A DNA stretch of 64,000 bases from Nonomuraea jabiensis (GCF_014204795.1 NZ_JACHMB010000001.1:12614501-12678500), one strand, 5' to 3'. Numbered from the stretch's first letter, positions 1 to 10,931 are shown. The notes: generated by a model not told the origin, from the sequence alone. A program made the numbers and translations.

Positions 1-319
1 CGCGCTCGAACAGCCTGGGTCCGAGGGCCGACACGCGCCGCCGCTCCTCGGCGCGCACGTGGTCGACCGCGCGGCGGTGCGCGATCGTGGCGAGCCAGGC
101 GCGTAAGGTGCCGCGTTCCGGGTCGTAGGCCAGGGGGCGCTCCCAGAAGACCAGGAACACCTCCTGAGTGATGTCCTCGGCGATCACCCGGTCCCTGGTG
201 ACCCGCAGCGCGAGCCCGAAGATCAGCGAGGAGAGCCGATCGTAGACCTCGCCCAGCGCGGACTCGTCGCCGCCGACCACCCGCTGGTGCAGCAGGCGGT
301 CGTCGTACGGTGCCTCCAC
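1..319 (-). CDS. ECF-type RNA polymerase sigma factor (5' part, cut by window edge)
   Basis: About 106 N-terminal residues of a sigma-70 family protein can be read on the minus strand, running off base 1. Sigma region 2 is clear: DITQEVFLVFWE followed by LRAWLATIAHRRAVDHVR, the usual order in extracytoplasmic-function sigma factors. Region 4 would lie outside the window. I chose GTG at 319 because GGGAG at 334-330 lies 10 nt upstream; a GTG at 328 is in frame but only 1 nt from that site. The gene diverges from the OsmC gene across about 155 bp that must hold both promoters. The ECF subgroup and any anti-sigma partner cannot be told from this fragment. Confidence 0.85.
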   Translation of the reverse strand, partial: MEAPYDDRLLHQRVVGGDESALGEVYDRLSSLIFGLALRVTRDRVIAEDITQEVFLVFWERPLAYDPERGTLRAWLATIAHRRAVDHVRAEERRRVSALGPRLFER

Positions 320-474
320 TGGCCCCACACTCCCGTGTAATCCGGACCAAGGCGGCGGGTGCGCCGCGACCCGAGCATGTCATTATTCGCCGGAAAAGTA
401 GAGCCGGATGACCGGAGGCGGGGACTTTGCCGGCTCGCGATAAGGTCGGAGGACCAATACGGAGGGAGCACGTC

Positions 475-900
475 ATGGCCACCACTCGCACCGCCACCAC
501 CCAGTGGAGGGGCGCCCTGATCAACGGTTCGGGCACCGTGTCGCTCGACACCTCGGGTGTGGGCACGTTCGAGGTCACCTGGGCGTCCAGGTCCCAGGAG
601 GCCGACGGCAGGACGTCCCCGGAGGAGCTCATCGCCGCCGCCCACTCCTCCTGCTTCTCGATGGCGCTCTCGCACGGACTGGCAGGCGCGGGCACCCCGC
701 CGGAGTCGCTGGAGACCAGCGCCGACGTGACGTTCCAGCCGGGTGAGGGCATCACCGGCATCGTGCTCACGGTGAAGGGCCGCGTTCCCGGCATCTCGGC
801 CGAGCAGTTCGCGGAGGCCGCCGAGACGGCCAAGGCCAACTGCCCGGTCAGCAAGGCCCTGACGGGCACCCTGATCACGCTCGACGCCGAGCTGCTCTGA
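475..900 (+). CDS. OsmC/Ohr family peroxiredoxin-like protein
   Basis: A 141-residue protein of the OsmC family, cytoplasmic thiol-dependent enzymes that reduce organic hydroperoxides. The two family cysteines are present: C60 in HSSCFSMAL and C123 in ANCPVSKAL, the peroxidatic and resolving pair by family knowledge. The length matches the family. Upstream in-frame TTG at 427 would add 16 unconserved residues; ATG at 475 has GGAGGGA 7 nt upstream and is preferred. It is divergent from an ECF sigma gene, which could control it, but no shared promoter motif was proven. Closest to the OsmC rather than the Ohr branch by the SCFSMALSHGLA string; the branch call is tentative. Confidence 0.9.
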   Translation: MATTRTATTQWRGALINGSGTVSLDTSGVGTFEVTWASRSQEADGRTSPEELIAAAHSSCFSMALSHGLAGAGTPPESLETSADVTFQPGEGITGIVLTVKGRVPGISAEQFAEAAETAKANCPVSKALTGTLITLDAELL

Positions 901-1012
901 CGGCCGCCCCGACCTGCCCGGCATCGGGGCCGGGCATCCGGAGACCCCGTTACGGAGGGCGATCGGCGCATTGAGAGACCAAGAACGTGTTCGCGTGCGA
1001 CAATTGGGCCAC

Positions 1013-3133
<2,121 letters not shown>

Positions 3134-3614
3134 GCAGCATCAGCGCGAACGTCGCCACCCCCGCCAGGCCGTGCAGCGTCACCGCCAGCACCGGGAACCC
3201 GCGCCCGCCCGTCTTGTGCCGCCCGGCCCCCAGCCAGCGCGTGGACATCGTGAACCCCAGCAGCGCGGCCACCGCCAGCCCTCCGAACGCGGCCCACGCC
3301 AGCGCCCTGCTCCCCGTGACCAGCCCGGCCACCCAGCACACCAGCGCCGACACGGCCAGCGTCGGGTGGGAGAACACCAGCGCGGCCGGGAAGCGGGTGA
3401 CCTTGGCCCGGCGCAGCCCGTCGCCCGAGAGCCAGAAGTAGAGCAGGTACACCCCGGCCAGCGCGGCGACCGCCCATGCGACAGCGGTGATCAGACCCAC
3501 AGGGCCTCCCCTCCCCGATCCCCTTCCGCCACGTAAGCACGTGACCGCCTGCGTGTCCTTGGATACACAAAAGTGCTATACGCCCCATATCCCGAAATGC
3601 CCGCTCGCGTCTGC

Positions 3615-3655
3615 TAGCTTTACCTTTCCGGCCGGATTTGATCCCGGCCGGAAGG
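3615..3655 (+). promoter_or_regulatory. Candidate -10 box and hairpin that covers the SD of the next gene
   Basis: TAGCTT at 3615-3620 fits the actinobacterial TANNNT -10 pattern and would start RNA near 3627. The RNA would begin with a stem: CCTTTCCGGCCGG (3623-3635) pairs with CCGGCCGGAAGG (3644-3655), leaving one T bulged and an 8-nt loop. The right arm contains GGAAGG, the only good Shine-Dalgarno sequence for the ATG at 3663 (7-nt spacing). As drawn, the ribosome site is closed in the folded RNA. Pairing is seen in the sequence; a regulatory role is inference. Confidence 0.55.
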
Positions 3656-3662
3656 TGTTTGT

Positions 3663-4163
3663 ATGACCATTTCTCCGGCAACCGTGCGGCCCGTGAGCGC
3701 CGCGGACCGCCCCACCGTCGAACGCCTCTGGCTCATGTTCCGCCACGACATGGCGGAGTTCCAGGGCGGGCTGCCCAGCCCTGATGCCACCTATCACAGC
3801 GACCGGCTGCGCGCGGCGTTCGAGGACGACGACTGGGCGGCCTACCTGTTCACCAGCGGCGACCGGCCCGTCGGGTTCTCGTTCGTACGCGCGCTGTCCG
3901 GCCCGGCGCGCGTGCTGAACAGCTTCTTCGTGGTACGCGGCGCGCGCCGGTCCGGGATCGGGATGGAGGTCGTACGGGAGGTGATCTCCCGGCACCCCGG
4001 CCCCTGGAAGATCGCCTTCCAGGACTCGAACGCGGCGGCCGTCGCGTTCTGGCGGCGCGTCGCCACCGAGATCGCCGGTGAGGCGTGGACGGAGGAACGC
4101 CTGCCCGTGCCGAACCGGCCCGACGTCCCCCCGGACGTGTGGATCTCCTTCACCACCGCCTGA
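3663..4163 (+). CDS. GNAT family N-acetyltransferase
   Basis: 166 residues of the GNAT fold, which transfers an acyl group from acyl-CoA to an amine. The CoA-binding motif A is visible as FVVRGARRSGIGMEVV (R-x-x-G-x-G type, about residues 91-106), followed by DSNAAAVAFWRR, the usual C-terminal helix motif of the family. The length is normal. The substrate cannot be told. ATG 3663 is preceded by GGAAGG inside a strong hairpin at 3623-3655, so translation may be structure-controlled. The next gene begins 86 bp downstream on the same strand and may be cotranscribed. Confidence 0.85.
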   Translation: MTISPATVRPVSAADRPTVERLWLMFRHDMAEFQGGLPSPDATYHSDRLRAAFEDDDWAAYLFTSGDRPVGFSFVRALSGPARVLNSFFVVRGARRSGIGMEVVREVISRHPGPWKIAFQDSNAAAVAFWRRVATEIAGEAWTEERLPVPNRPDVPPDVWISFTTA

Positions 4164-4248
4164 CCAGCCCGGCAACCGGGCGGGGCGCGTGGCGAACGCG
4201 TCCCGCCCGCGTGGGCCAACTGTCGGTGGGGTGTGCCAAGGTAGAGGA

Positions 4249-4983
4249 GTGCGGCGCATCTATCCCGACATACAAGACAATCCGGACATCGTGCAGGCGT
4301 ACGCCTACCCCGAGGGGCGGCCTTGGCTGCGGCTCAACATGGTGGCCAGCGCCGATGGCGCGGCGTGGCTGAAGGGCCGCTCGGGCGGGCTGTCGAGCGC
4401 GGGCGACAAGCGGATCTTCCAGACCCTGCGCGGCCTGGCCGACGTCGTCCTCGCGGGCGCCGCGACCGTGCGCAAGGAGGGGTACGGTCCCGTCCCCCCG
4501 CGTGACTCGTGGGACGAGCTCCGCGTGGGCAGGCCGAAGGTGCCGCCCATCGCGGTCATCACCCGCAGCCTGGACTTCGACCTCGACGGCGAGTTGTTCA
4601 CCGACGCCCCGAGCCGGACGATCGTGATCACCTGCGAGGCCGCCCCGCACGAGCGGCGCAAGGCGGCGGCCAGGCACGCCGACGTCATCGTGGCCGGGGG
4701 CGAGAGCGTCGACCTGGCGCCGGCCGTCGCGGAGCTGCACGCGCGCGGGCTGACCAGGATCCTGTGCGAGGGCGGCCCCAGGATCAACGCCCAGCTCTCG
4801 GCGCAGGACCTGGTCGACGAGATGTGCCTGTCCATCAGCCCGCTGCTGGTGGGGGGCGGCGCGGCGCGCATACTCAACGGCGAGCCCGCCGAGGTCTCGC
4901 TGCGCCTCAGCCAGGTGCTGGAAGAGGAGGGGGTCCTCTTCTGCAAATACGACAGGGAGCAGAGCCATGACCGAGCCGACTGA
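4249..4983 (+). CDS. RibD C-terminal (pyrimidine reductase) family protein
   Basis: 244 residues resembling the reductase half of RibD, an NADPH-dependent dihydrofolate-reductase-like fold acting on ribosylated pyrimidines in riboflavin synthesis. Readable family motifs are LNMVASADGAAW near the start, LADVVLAGAATVRKEGYGP, and ILCEGGPRINAQL near residue 175. No deaminase domain is present, and no other rib gene is nearby, so this may be a stand-alone reductase with another substrate. GTG 4249 has AAGG 7 nt upstream. Its last 17 bp overlap the start of the ligase gene, so the two are probably translated together. Confidence 0.85.
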   Translation: MRRIYPDIQDNPDIVQAYAYPEGRPWLRLNMVASADGAAWLKGRSGGLSSAGDKRIFQTLRGLADVVLAGAATVRKEGYGPVPPRDSWDELRVGRPKVPPIAVITRSLDFDLDGELFTDAPSRTIVITCEAAPHERRKAAARHADVIVAGGESVDLAPAVAELHARGLTRILCEGGPRINAQLSAQDLVDEMCLSISPLLVGGGAARILNGEPAEVSLRLSQVLEEEGVLFCKYDREQSHDRAD

Positions 4984-6160
4984 GCCCACGGAGCCGACTG
5001 CGCCCACCGAGCCCACGGAGGCGACTGCGCTCGCGGAGCCCGCCGAAGAGCAGCCGGTGCCCAATCTGCCGGTGCGCCCGCCGGTGCCGCCCATGCTGGC
5101 CAAGCCGGTCAAGGCCATGCCCAAGCAGAACGGCTCGCTGTTCTACGAGCCGAAGTGGGACGGCTTCCGGTGCATCGTGTTCCGCGACGGCGACGAGGTC
5201 TATCTGGGCAGCCGCAACGAGCGGCCGTTCACGCGCTACTTCCCGGAGCTGGTCGAGGCGGTCAGGGCGGAGCTGCCGGACAGGTGCGTGGTGGACGGCG
5301 AGATCGTGCTGCCGAGGGGGTCGCAGCTCGACTTCGACGCGCTGCAGCAGCGCATCCATCCGGCCGCCTCGCGGGTGAAGCTGCTGTCGGAGCAGACGCC
5401 GGCCCAGTTCGTCGCGTTCGACCTGCTGGCGCTGGGCGACGAGTCGCTGATGGAGACGCCGTTCTCGGAGCGCCGGGCGCGACTTGAGGGGATATTTCCG
5501 GAAAAGGGAGGGTCCATTCGGCTGACGCCGGTCACGACCAGCGACGAGCAGGCGGCCGAGTGGTTCGACACGTTCGAGGGCGCGGGGCTCGACGGCATCA
5601 TCGTCAAGCCGGGCGACCAGCCGTACATCCCCGACAAGCGCACGATGTTCAAGGTCAAGCACGAGCGCACGGCCGACGTGGTGATCTGCGGCTACCGCGA
5701 GCACAAGTCGGGCCCGATCGTGGGGTCGCTGCTGCTCGGCCTCTACGGCCAGGACGGCCGGCTGCACCACGTGGGCGTGGCGGCCTCGTTCCCCATGGCG
5801 CGCAGGGCCGAGCTGGTCGAGGAGATCAAGCCGTACCTCGCGGAGCTGAGCGAGCACCCCTGGGGCCACTGGGCCGAGCAGGCGGCGGCCAACCTCGGCC
5901 AGCCCGCCGCCGGGCCCGCGACGGGCGGGCAGCGGGTGCCCGGGGCGGTGTCGCGGTGGAACGCCAAGAAGGACCTGTCGTTCATCCCGCTCAGGCCGGA
6001 GCTGGTGATCGAGGTGGCCTACGACCAGATGGAGGGCGACCGGTTCCGGCACACGGCGCAGTGGCGGCGGTGGCGGCCCGACCGCACGCCGGAGTCATGC
6101 ACGTACGAGCAGCTCGAACGTCCCGTCAGTTACAACCTCGACGACATCCTTGCCCGGTAG
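4967..6160 (+). CDS. ligC: ATP-dependent DNA ligase, LigC type
   Basis: 397 residues: adenylation domain followed by an OB-fold domain. The nucleophilic lysine is K63 in EPKWDGFR (motif I); SRNERPFTRY, DGEIV, DLLALGD, DGIIVKP and FKVKH follow as motifs Ia to V. It joins DNA ends using ATP; in mycobacteria LigC works with a separate LigD-like polymerase in repair, and such a polymerase gene is at 18627-19628 here. The first 25 residues are a Thr-Glu-Pro repeat (MTEPTEPTEPT) not expected in the fold, probably a flexible tail. ATG 4967 lies inside the upstream reductase gene. Confidence 0.92.
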   Translation: MTEPTEPTEPTAPTEPTEATALAEPAEEQPVPNLPVRPPVPPMLAKPVKAMPKQNGSLFYEPKWDGFRCIVFRDGDEVYLGSRNERPFTRYFPELVEAVRAELPDRCVVDGEIVLPRGSQLDFDALQQRIHPAASRVKLLSEQTPAQFVAFDLLALGDESLMETPFSERRARLEGIFPEKGGSIRLTPVTTSDEQAAEWFDTFEGAGLDGIIVKPGDQPYIPDKRTMFKVKHERTADVVICGYREHKSGPIVGSLLLGLYGQDGRLHHVGVAASFPMARRAELVEEIKPYLAELSEHPWGHWAEQAAANLGQPAAGPATGGQRVPGAVSRWNAKKDLSFIPLRPELVIEVAYDQMEGDRFRHTAQWRRWRPDRTPESCTYEQLERPVSYNLDDILAR

Positions 6161-6186
6161 CCGCGCATCCCGTTATATCTCGACAT

Positions 6187-6531
6187 ATGAGTACAGGGGA
6201 TGAGTTAAAGGCAGCCGTGTCCGCCCGCCGCGACCTCGGGCCGGAGTTCGAGGACGCCCTGGTCGAGTCCTTCCTCGACAAGATGGGGCAAGAGGTCGAC
6301 CGGCGGGTGGACGAGCGCATCGCCCAGCGGGCGTCGAAGGCGCCCGCACGCGACCGGGCGCCCGACGGGCAGCGGCTCGCCCTGGCGATCGTCTCGGTCT
6401 GCCTCGGCACCGTCTCCACCCTCCTGCTGGTCCTGCTGGGGGACAAGGCCGCCTATCTGGTGCCGATCTGGGGCGGGCTGATCATCATCAACGCCATCTT
6501 CAACTCGGGGAGGTCGGGCAAGAGCGGCTGA
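6187..6531 (+). CDS. Small membrane protein, unknown function
   Basis: 114 residues. The first 60 are charged (LVESFLDKMGQEVDRRVDERI), likely helical and cytoplasmic; two hydrophobic stretches follow at about residues 63-82 and 88-105, the second containing GGLIIINAIF. I recognise no named domain. ATG 6187 has no clear Shine-Dalgarno sequence; the ATATCTCGACAT before it is AT-rich for this genome, so the mRNA may be leaderless. It starts 26 bp after the ligase gene on the same strand, and could share its transcript. Confidence 0.7.
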   Translation: MSTGDELKAAVSARRDLGPEFEDALVESFLDKMGQEVDRRVDERIAQRASKAPARDRAPDGQRLALAIVSVCLGTVSTLLLVLLGDKAAYLVPIWGGLIIINAIFNSGRSGKSG

Positions 6532-6598
6532 CCCGGCAGCCCACGTTCAGGGGACGCCGGCGGGCCCGCGGAAGGCGGCGCTGCCGGAAGGGCGGGCC

Positions 6599-7306
6599 CT
6601 ATGCGAGCCAGATGAGCCCGGCGAAACGGCCGCCCGGCTGCTCCCTGCGGTGCGAGTAGAGCTCCGCCGACTCGATCGTGCAGCGGGCGTCATGGCGTAC
6701 GTCCTGGATCCCGGCGGCACGCAGCTGGGCCTCGATCCCGGCCCGCAGGTCGAGCGCGGGCGTCTGCCACGACGTCGTGGACCACGTCTCGGGGACGCGG
6801 GCGGCCACCCGCTCGCGCAGCTCGGCGGGCACCTCGTAGCAGCGGCCGCACGCGCCGGGACCGACCAGCGCGACCATCCGGCCCGGCGCCGCGCCCTTGG
6901 CCGCCATGGCCGCCACCAGGGCGGTCGCGATGCCGGCCTCGGTGCCGGGGCGGCCGGAGTGCGCGGCGCCCACCATGCGCGCCACCGGGTCGGCCACCAG
7001 CACCGCCGGGCAGTCGGCCCCGAGCGAGGCCAGCGCCAGCCCTGGCTCGGTGGTGAACACGCCGTCGAGCGCCGGCGGATCGTCCCCGAAGGGCTCGCTC
7101 ACGTACGCGACATCCGCGCTGTGGACCTGGCGCATGAACACGATGCCCCGCACGCCCAGCTCGGCGGCCACCCCCGCCCGGTTGGCCCGCACGGCCTCCG
7201 GGTCGTCGCCGACCATCCCGCCGAGGTTGCGCGACCCGTACGGCGGGACGCTGATCCCTCCGTGGCGATCGGTGACGGCGACACGCACTCCAGGGGCCAG
7301 CTCCAT
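6599..7306 (-). CDS. pgeF: PgeF/YfiH family protein (peptidoglycan editing, laccase-domain)
   Basis: 235 residues of the DUF152 family, whose members act as purine nucleoside phosphorylases or, as PgeF, remove wrongly added amino acids from peptidoglycan precursors. The three metal-site motifs are present: RQVHSADV, LGADCPAVLV and AHSGRPG, followed by VGPGACGRCYEVP. AHSGRPG replaces the more common AHAGWRG. In many actinobacteria this gene lies next to ftsZ/sepF; here it does not, so it is a separate copy or a rearranged one. It converges on the small membrane protein; a GC-rich partial inverted repeat at about 6562-6599 may serve as terminator. Confidence 0.9.
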   Translation of the reverse strand: MELAPGVRVAVTDRHGGISVPPYGSRNLGGMVGDDPEAVRANRAGVAAELGVRGIVFMRQVHSADVAYVSEPFGDDPPALDGVFTTEPGLALASLGADCPAVLVADPVARMVGAAHSGRPGTEAGIATALVAAMAAKGAAPGRMVALVGPGACGRCYEVPAELRERVAARVPETWSTTSWQTPALDLRAGIEAQLRAAGIQDVRHDARCTIESAELYSHRREQPGGRFAGLIWLA

Positions 7307-7365
7307 GGCTCGATCTTAGAGCGCGAGGCTCGTCGGCAGCGGCGCAGGGGATAGCCGCGAGGAGT

Positions 7366-8436
7366 TCAGCGGCTGAGGCGGTGGACGGTGAGCGGGCCGC
7401 CGCCCCAGCGGCCGATCGCCTCGTCGTCGGCGAAGGCCAGCACGCGCATCATGTTGCCGCCGTCGCTGAGGTCCACGGCGCGGCGCAGCCTCCGCCGCAG
7501 CGGGCGGGGCAGGGCGGTGGTGCCGGCCTCGACCGTGTCGCCGTAGTGCGGGGCGAAGGCGACGCCCGCGAAGCCGGTACGGCTCAGCAGCCTGCGCACG
7601 GTCCACGAGGAGTAGAACATCAGGTGGTTCCTGGTGAAGCCGCTCCACGCCCGCCCGTGCGCCTTGAGCAGCAGCGACTGGGCGTTCACGGTCAGGATGA
7701 GCAGCACGCCGCCGGGCGCCAGCAGCCGCCGGAACGTGCGGAAGTCGTCCAGCGGCCTGGGCAGGTGGGCGAGCACCGACCAGAGCGTGATCACGTCGAA
7801 CCCGCCCGCGGCGATCTCCGGGACGTCCTCGGGGGCGCCGAGAAACGCGCGCGCCCTGCTCAGCCGCTCGTTGGCCTGGACGACGGACTCCGGCGACAGG
7901 TCCACCCCCCAGGCGTCGAACCCGCGCCGCTCGGCCAGCTCCAGGAACAGCCCCGCCCCCGAGCCGAAGTCGAGCAGCCGGCGCTCCTTGCCCTCGTCGA
8001 ACACCGGCGAGAAGGCGTCCATGGTCAGCTCGTGGCGGCGCTGCCGGTTGGCGGCGTACGAGCCGGTCAGGAAGGTGTTGTAGCCGGTGGCGTACAGGTC
8101 GCCGAGGCGTTCGGGCAGGATGTTGGGGTTGCGGTAGAGGAAACCGCACGAGGGGCAGCGGACGACGTGATAGTGCCAGCCGTTGCCGGAGGGCTCGAAC
8201 ATCGGCTGCTGGCGCGACTCCCCGCACATCATGCAGGCCAGGAACTCCTCGTTCGCCTTCAGCGGCCGGAGCCTGCGGTAGTCCGTCAGCTCCATGACCG
8301 GGGCCCGCGTGGTCAGCAGCTGCCACTGCGCCTCGCGTACCAGGCGCTCCCCCGGACGGACGTACACGCGCTGCGCCCAGGGAATGCGGTCGTATCGGGA
8401 GCCATACACCAACCGGCTCAACAGTCGATATGCCAT
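7366..8436 (-). CDS. Class I SAM-dependent methyltransferase with zinc-ribbon N-terminus
   Basis: 356 residues. The N-terminal third carries two Cys pairs, CMMC and CPSC, spaced about 30 residues apart (a zinc-ribbon type found in some sugar or lipid methyltransferases). The Rossmann methyltransferase domain follows with motif I LLDFGSGAGLFLEL, the acidic residue in WGVDLSPES, and the post-I segment FDVITLWSVLAHLP. ATG 8436 has GGGGAAG 10 nt upstream; an in-frame TTG at 8460 is less likely. It is divergent from the aldehyde dehydrogenase gene, about 70 bp apart. The substrate is unknown. Confidence 0.85.
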   Translation of the reverse strand: MAYRLLSRLVYGSRYDRIPWAQRVYVRPGERLVREAQWQLLTTRAPVMELTDYRRLRPLKANEEFLACMMCGESRQQPMFEPSGNGWHYHVVRCPSCGFLYRNPNILPERLGDLYATGYNTFLTGSYAANRQRRHELTMDAFSPVFDEGKERRLLDFGSGAGLFLELAERRGFDAWGVDLSPESVVQANERLSRARAFLGAPEDVPEIAAGGFDVITLWSVLAHLPRPLDDFRTFRRLLAPGGVLLILTVNAQSLLLKAHGRAWSGFTRNHLMFYSSWTVRRLLSRTGFAGVAFAPHYGDTVEAGTTALPRPLRRRLRRAVDLSDGGNMMRVLAFADDEAIGRWGGGPLTVHRLSR

Positions 8437-8509
8437 GCGAAGCGTCTTCCCCGACGCCAACGAGCGCTATGCGTGAAGATCCGGGCACTTTACGTGATCT
8501 TAGGGCTTC

Positions 8510-9985
8510 ATGGCGAATGGTGACAAGCAAGCATATGCTTGGTCCGTGCCTGACTATCGCAATCTCATCGGCGGCGAGCTGGTCCCCGCAAGCGACGGCA
8601 GAACCCTCGACTCGGTCAACCCGGCCACCGGGGAGGTGTGGGCGCGGATCCCGGCGAGCGGGGCACCCGACGCCGAGGCGGCCGTGGCGGCGGCCCGGCG
8701 CGCCTTCCCCGCCTGGTCGGCGCTGCCCGCCCTGGCCAGGGCGGGTTACCTGCGCAAGGTGTCGGAGGTGTTCGCCCGCAACGCCGAGGAACTGGCCAGG
8801 CTGGAGACGCGCGACAACGGCCGGATCCTGCGCGACACGCTGAAGAAGGACCTGCCCGGGATGGCGTACCTGTGGCAGCTGGCCGCCGGGCAGTGCCTGG
8901 ACGCGGCCAAGGGCGACACGGTCATCCTCGGGCCGGACACGCTCGGGCTGACGCGGCGGGAGCCGTACGGGGTGGCGGTCTGCATCATCCCGTGGAACTC
9001 GCCCATCTCCACGTTCTCGGCCAAGGCGGCGTACGCGCTGGCGGCCGGGAACACGGTGATCGTCAAGCCGGCCGAGCAGGCGAGCGCGTCGGTGCTGCGG
9101 CTGGGCGAGCTGCTGGCGGAGGTGTTCCCGCCCGGGGTGCTGAACATCGTCAGCGGCCTGGGCGAGGAGGTGGGCGACGCGCTGGTACGGCACCGCGACG
9201 TCGCCAAGATCAGCCTCACCGGCTCGACCGCCACCGGCCAGGCCATCACCCGGGCGTCGGCGGACGCGCTGAAGCCGCTGACGTTCGAGCTCGGGGGCAA
9301 GTCCCCGAACATCGTCTTCCCCGACGCCGACCTGGACGCGGCCGCCCAGGGCGTCACCGTGAACTCCGTCTACACCGGCAACGCCGGGCAGGTCTGCGTG
9401 GCCGGCTCCCGCATCCTCATCCACCACTCGATCTGGGACGAGCTGCTGGACCGCATCACGCGCATCTGCGCCGAACTGGTCCTGGACGACCCGCTCGACC
9501 TGCGCACGACCATGGGGCCGATCGTCTCCTCGGCCCAGTACGAGCACGTGCGGTCGTACCTGGAGCTGGCCGAGAAGGAGGGCGCGAGCCTGCTCTTCGG
9601 CGGGCGGACGGGGGCGGAGGTGGTGCCCGGCCTCCCGGGCGGCTACTGGGTCTCCCCCACCCTCTACACGACCACGGACAACTCGCTGCGGCTCTGCCAG
9701 GAGGAGATCTTCGGCCCCGTGGCGGTGGCCATGCCGTTCTCCTCCGACGAGGAGGCCCTGGCGATCGCGAACGACTCCCGCTACGGCCTGGCGGCCGGCG
9801 TCTGGACGCGCGACCTGGGGCGGGCGCACCGTTTCGTGCGGGATCTGCAGAGCGGGACGGTGTGGGTGAACACGTTCCGGCAGATGCCGCCCGGACTGCC
9901 GTTCGGGGGCGTCAAGGACAGCGGGTACGGGCACGATTCGGTCCTCGAGTACACCCGCGAAAAGGCGGCCATAATCCAGATTTAG
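8510..9985 (+). CDS. NAD(P)-dependent aldehyde dehydrogenase
   Basis: 491 residues of the ALDH superfamily, oxidising an aldehyde to an acid. Catalytic residues counted from ATG 8510 are N163 in PWNSP, E260 in FELGGK and C296 in GQVCVAG; the NAD-fold motif LTGSTATGQ lies between. Two starts compete. ATG 8510 has AGGG 4 nt upstream. GTG 8546 gives the typical family N-terminus (PDYRNLIGGE) and lies 6 nt after TATGCT, a -10-like box, which would make a leaderless mRNA. A 14-bp perfect palindrome at 8528-8541 sits between the two starts. The substrate is not evident from context. Confidence 0.92.
   Translation: MANGDKQAYAWSVPDYRNLIGGELVPASDGRTLDSVNPATGEVWARIPASGAPDAEAAVAAARRAFPAWSALPALARAGYLRKVSEVFARNAEELARLETRDNGRILRDTLKKDLPGMAYLWQLAAGQCLDAAKGDTVILGPDTLGLTRREPYGVAVCIIPWNSPISTFSAKAAYALAAGNTVIVKPAEQASASVLRLGELLAEVFPPGVLNIVSGLGEEVGDALVRHRDVAKISLTGSTATGQAITRASADALKPLTFELGGKSPNIVFPDADLDAAAQGVTVNSVYTGNAGQVCVAGSRILIHHSIWDELLDRITRICAELVLDDPLDLRTTMGPIVSSAQYEHVRSYLELAEKEGASLLFGGRTGAEVVPGLPGGYWVSPTLYTTTDNSLRLCQEEIFGPVAVAMPFSSDEEALAIANDSRYGLAAGVWTRDLGRAHRFVRDLQSGTVWVNTFRQMPPGLPFGGVKDSGYGHDSVLEYTREKAAIIQI
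8528..8541. promoter_or_regulatory. 14-bp perfect palindrome at the start of the aldehyde dehydrogenase gene
   Basis: CAAGCATATGCTTG reads the same on both strands. It lies in the divergent region between the methyltransferase and dehydrogenase genes, just before the alternative GTG start at 8546, and contains the -10-like TATGCT. It could be a repressor operator; no regulator gene is adjacent. Confidence 0.4.
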
Positions 9986-10004
9986 TCGGATAGATTTACG
10001 CCTC

Positions 10005-10880
10005 ATGAGCGAGGGGATCAAGGACGCAGCCGAGCTGCCCGACGCAGCCGCGCAGTCCCGTGCGTCCGTGCTACGCAGTCGTGCCGAATCGTACATCGCC
10101 CTGTCGAGGTACGACGCCGCGATCGCGGATCTGACGGAATCGATCGCGTTAGTGCCGGACAACGCGCGTGCCTGGCGGCTGCGCGGCGAGAGCCATCGTG
10201 TCATCGAACGCTACGAGGCCGCCCTGGAGGACTTCGACGAGGCGCTCAAGCTGGAGCCGGACAGCGCGTACGCGCTGGGCTCCCGGGGCCAGACGTACGC
10301 CGCGATGGGCCGCCTGGACGAGGCCATGACCGACTTCGAGCACGCCCTCACCCTCTCCCCCGACTCCCTGTGGATCCTGGAGGCCAAGGCCGACGTCCTG
10401 GTGGACCTGGACCGCCTGGACGAGGCCCTGGAGGAACACGCCAAGATCATCGCTCTGAACGAGGACCTGCCCTACTCCTGGGCCGCCCGCGGCGACCTGT
10501 ACCAGCGCATGCACCTCTACGCCGAGGCCATCGAGGACTACACGAAGGCGCTGGAGGCGAACCCGGCGTACGTGCGCGCGCTGAGCCGGCGGGGCGAGGC
10601 GTACCGCATGATCGACCGGTACGAGGAGGCGCTGGCGGACCTGAGCCGCGCGGTGGAGCTGGACCCCGAGAACGACCGGGCCTATGGCAGCCGGGGGGCG
10701 GTGCTGAGCGAGCTGGGCGACAACGAGGCGGCGCTGAGCGACCTGAACCGGGCGATCGAGCTGGACCCCGAGTACATCTGGGCGTTCCGGGTGCGCGGGG
10801 AGATCCTGCAGGAGATGGACCGCCACGAGGAGGCGATCTCCGACTTCACCCGGGCCCTGCACCTGGAGTTCGGCGACTGA
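10005..10880 (+). CDS. Tetratricopeptide repeat protein
   Basis: 291 residues consisting almost entirely of about seven to eight 34-residue TPR units, each with the pattern Arg-Gly/Ala-x-x-Tyr followed by YEEALxDxxxAxELDP (examples YEAALEDFDEALKLEPD, YEEALADLSRAVELDPE and HEEAISDFTRALHLEFGD). No signal peptide or membrane segment is seen, so it is a cytoplasmic protein-interaction scaffold. The partner is unknown. The gene starts 19 bp after the aldehyde dehydrogenase on the same strand. A hairpin at 10899-10923 probably ends the transcript. Confidence 0.88.
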   Translation: MSEGIKDAAELPDAAAQSRASVLRSRAESYIALSRYDAAIADLTESIALVPDNARAWRLRGESHRVIERYEAALEDFDEALKLEPDSAYALGSRGQTYAAMGRLDEAMTDFEHALTLSPDSLWILEAKADVLVDLDRLDEALEEHAKIIALNEDLPYSWAARGDLYQRMHLYAEAIEDYTKALEANPAYVRALSRRGEAYRMIDRYEEALADLSRAVELDPENDRAYGSRGAVLSELGDNEAALSDLNRAIELDPEYIWAFRVRGEILQEMDRHEEAISDFTRALHLEFGD

Positions 10881-10898
10881 CCGTCGCGGGCGGGAGTG

Positions 10899-10923
10899 GC
10901 GGCCAGGCGCGTGACCTGGCCGC
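10899..10923. terminator. Hairpin between convergent genes
   Basis: GCGGCCAGG (10899-10907) pairs with CCTGGCCGC (10915-10923) around a 7-nt loop, between the convergent TPR and coiled-coil genes. There is no U tract, as is common in high-GC actinobacteria, so its use as a bidirectional terminator is inferred from position. Confidence 0.55.
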
Positions 10924-10931
10924 GCCCCCGT

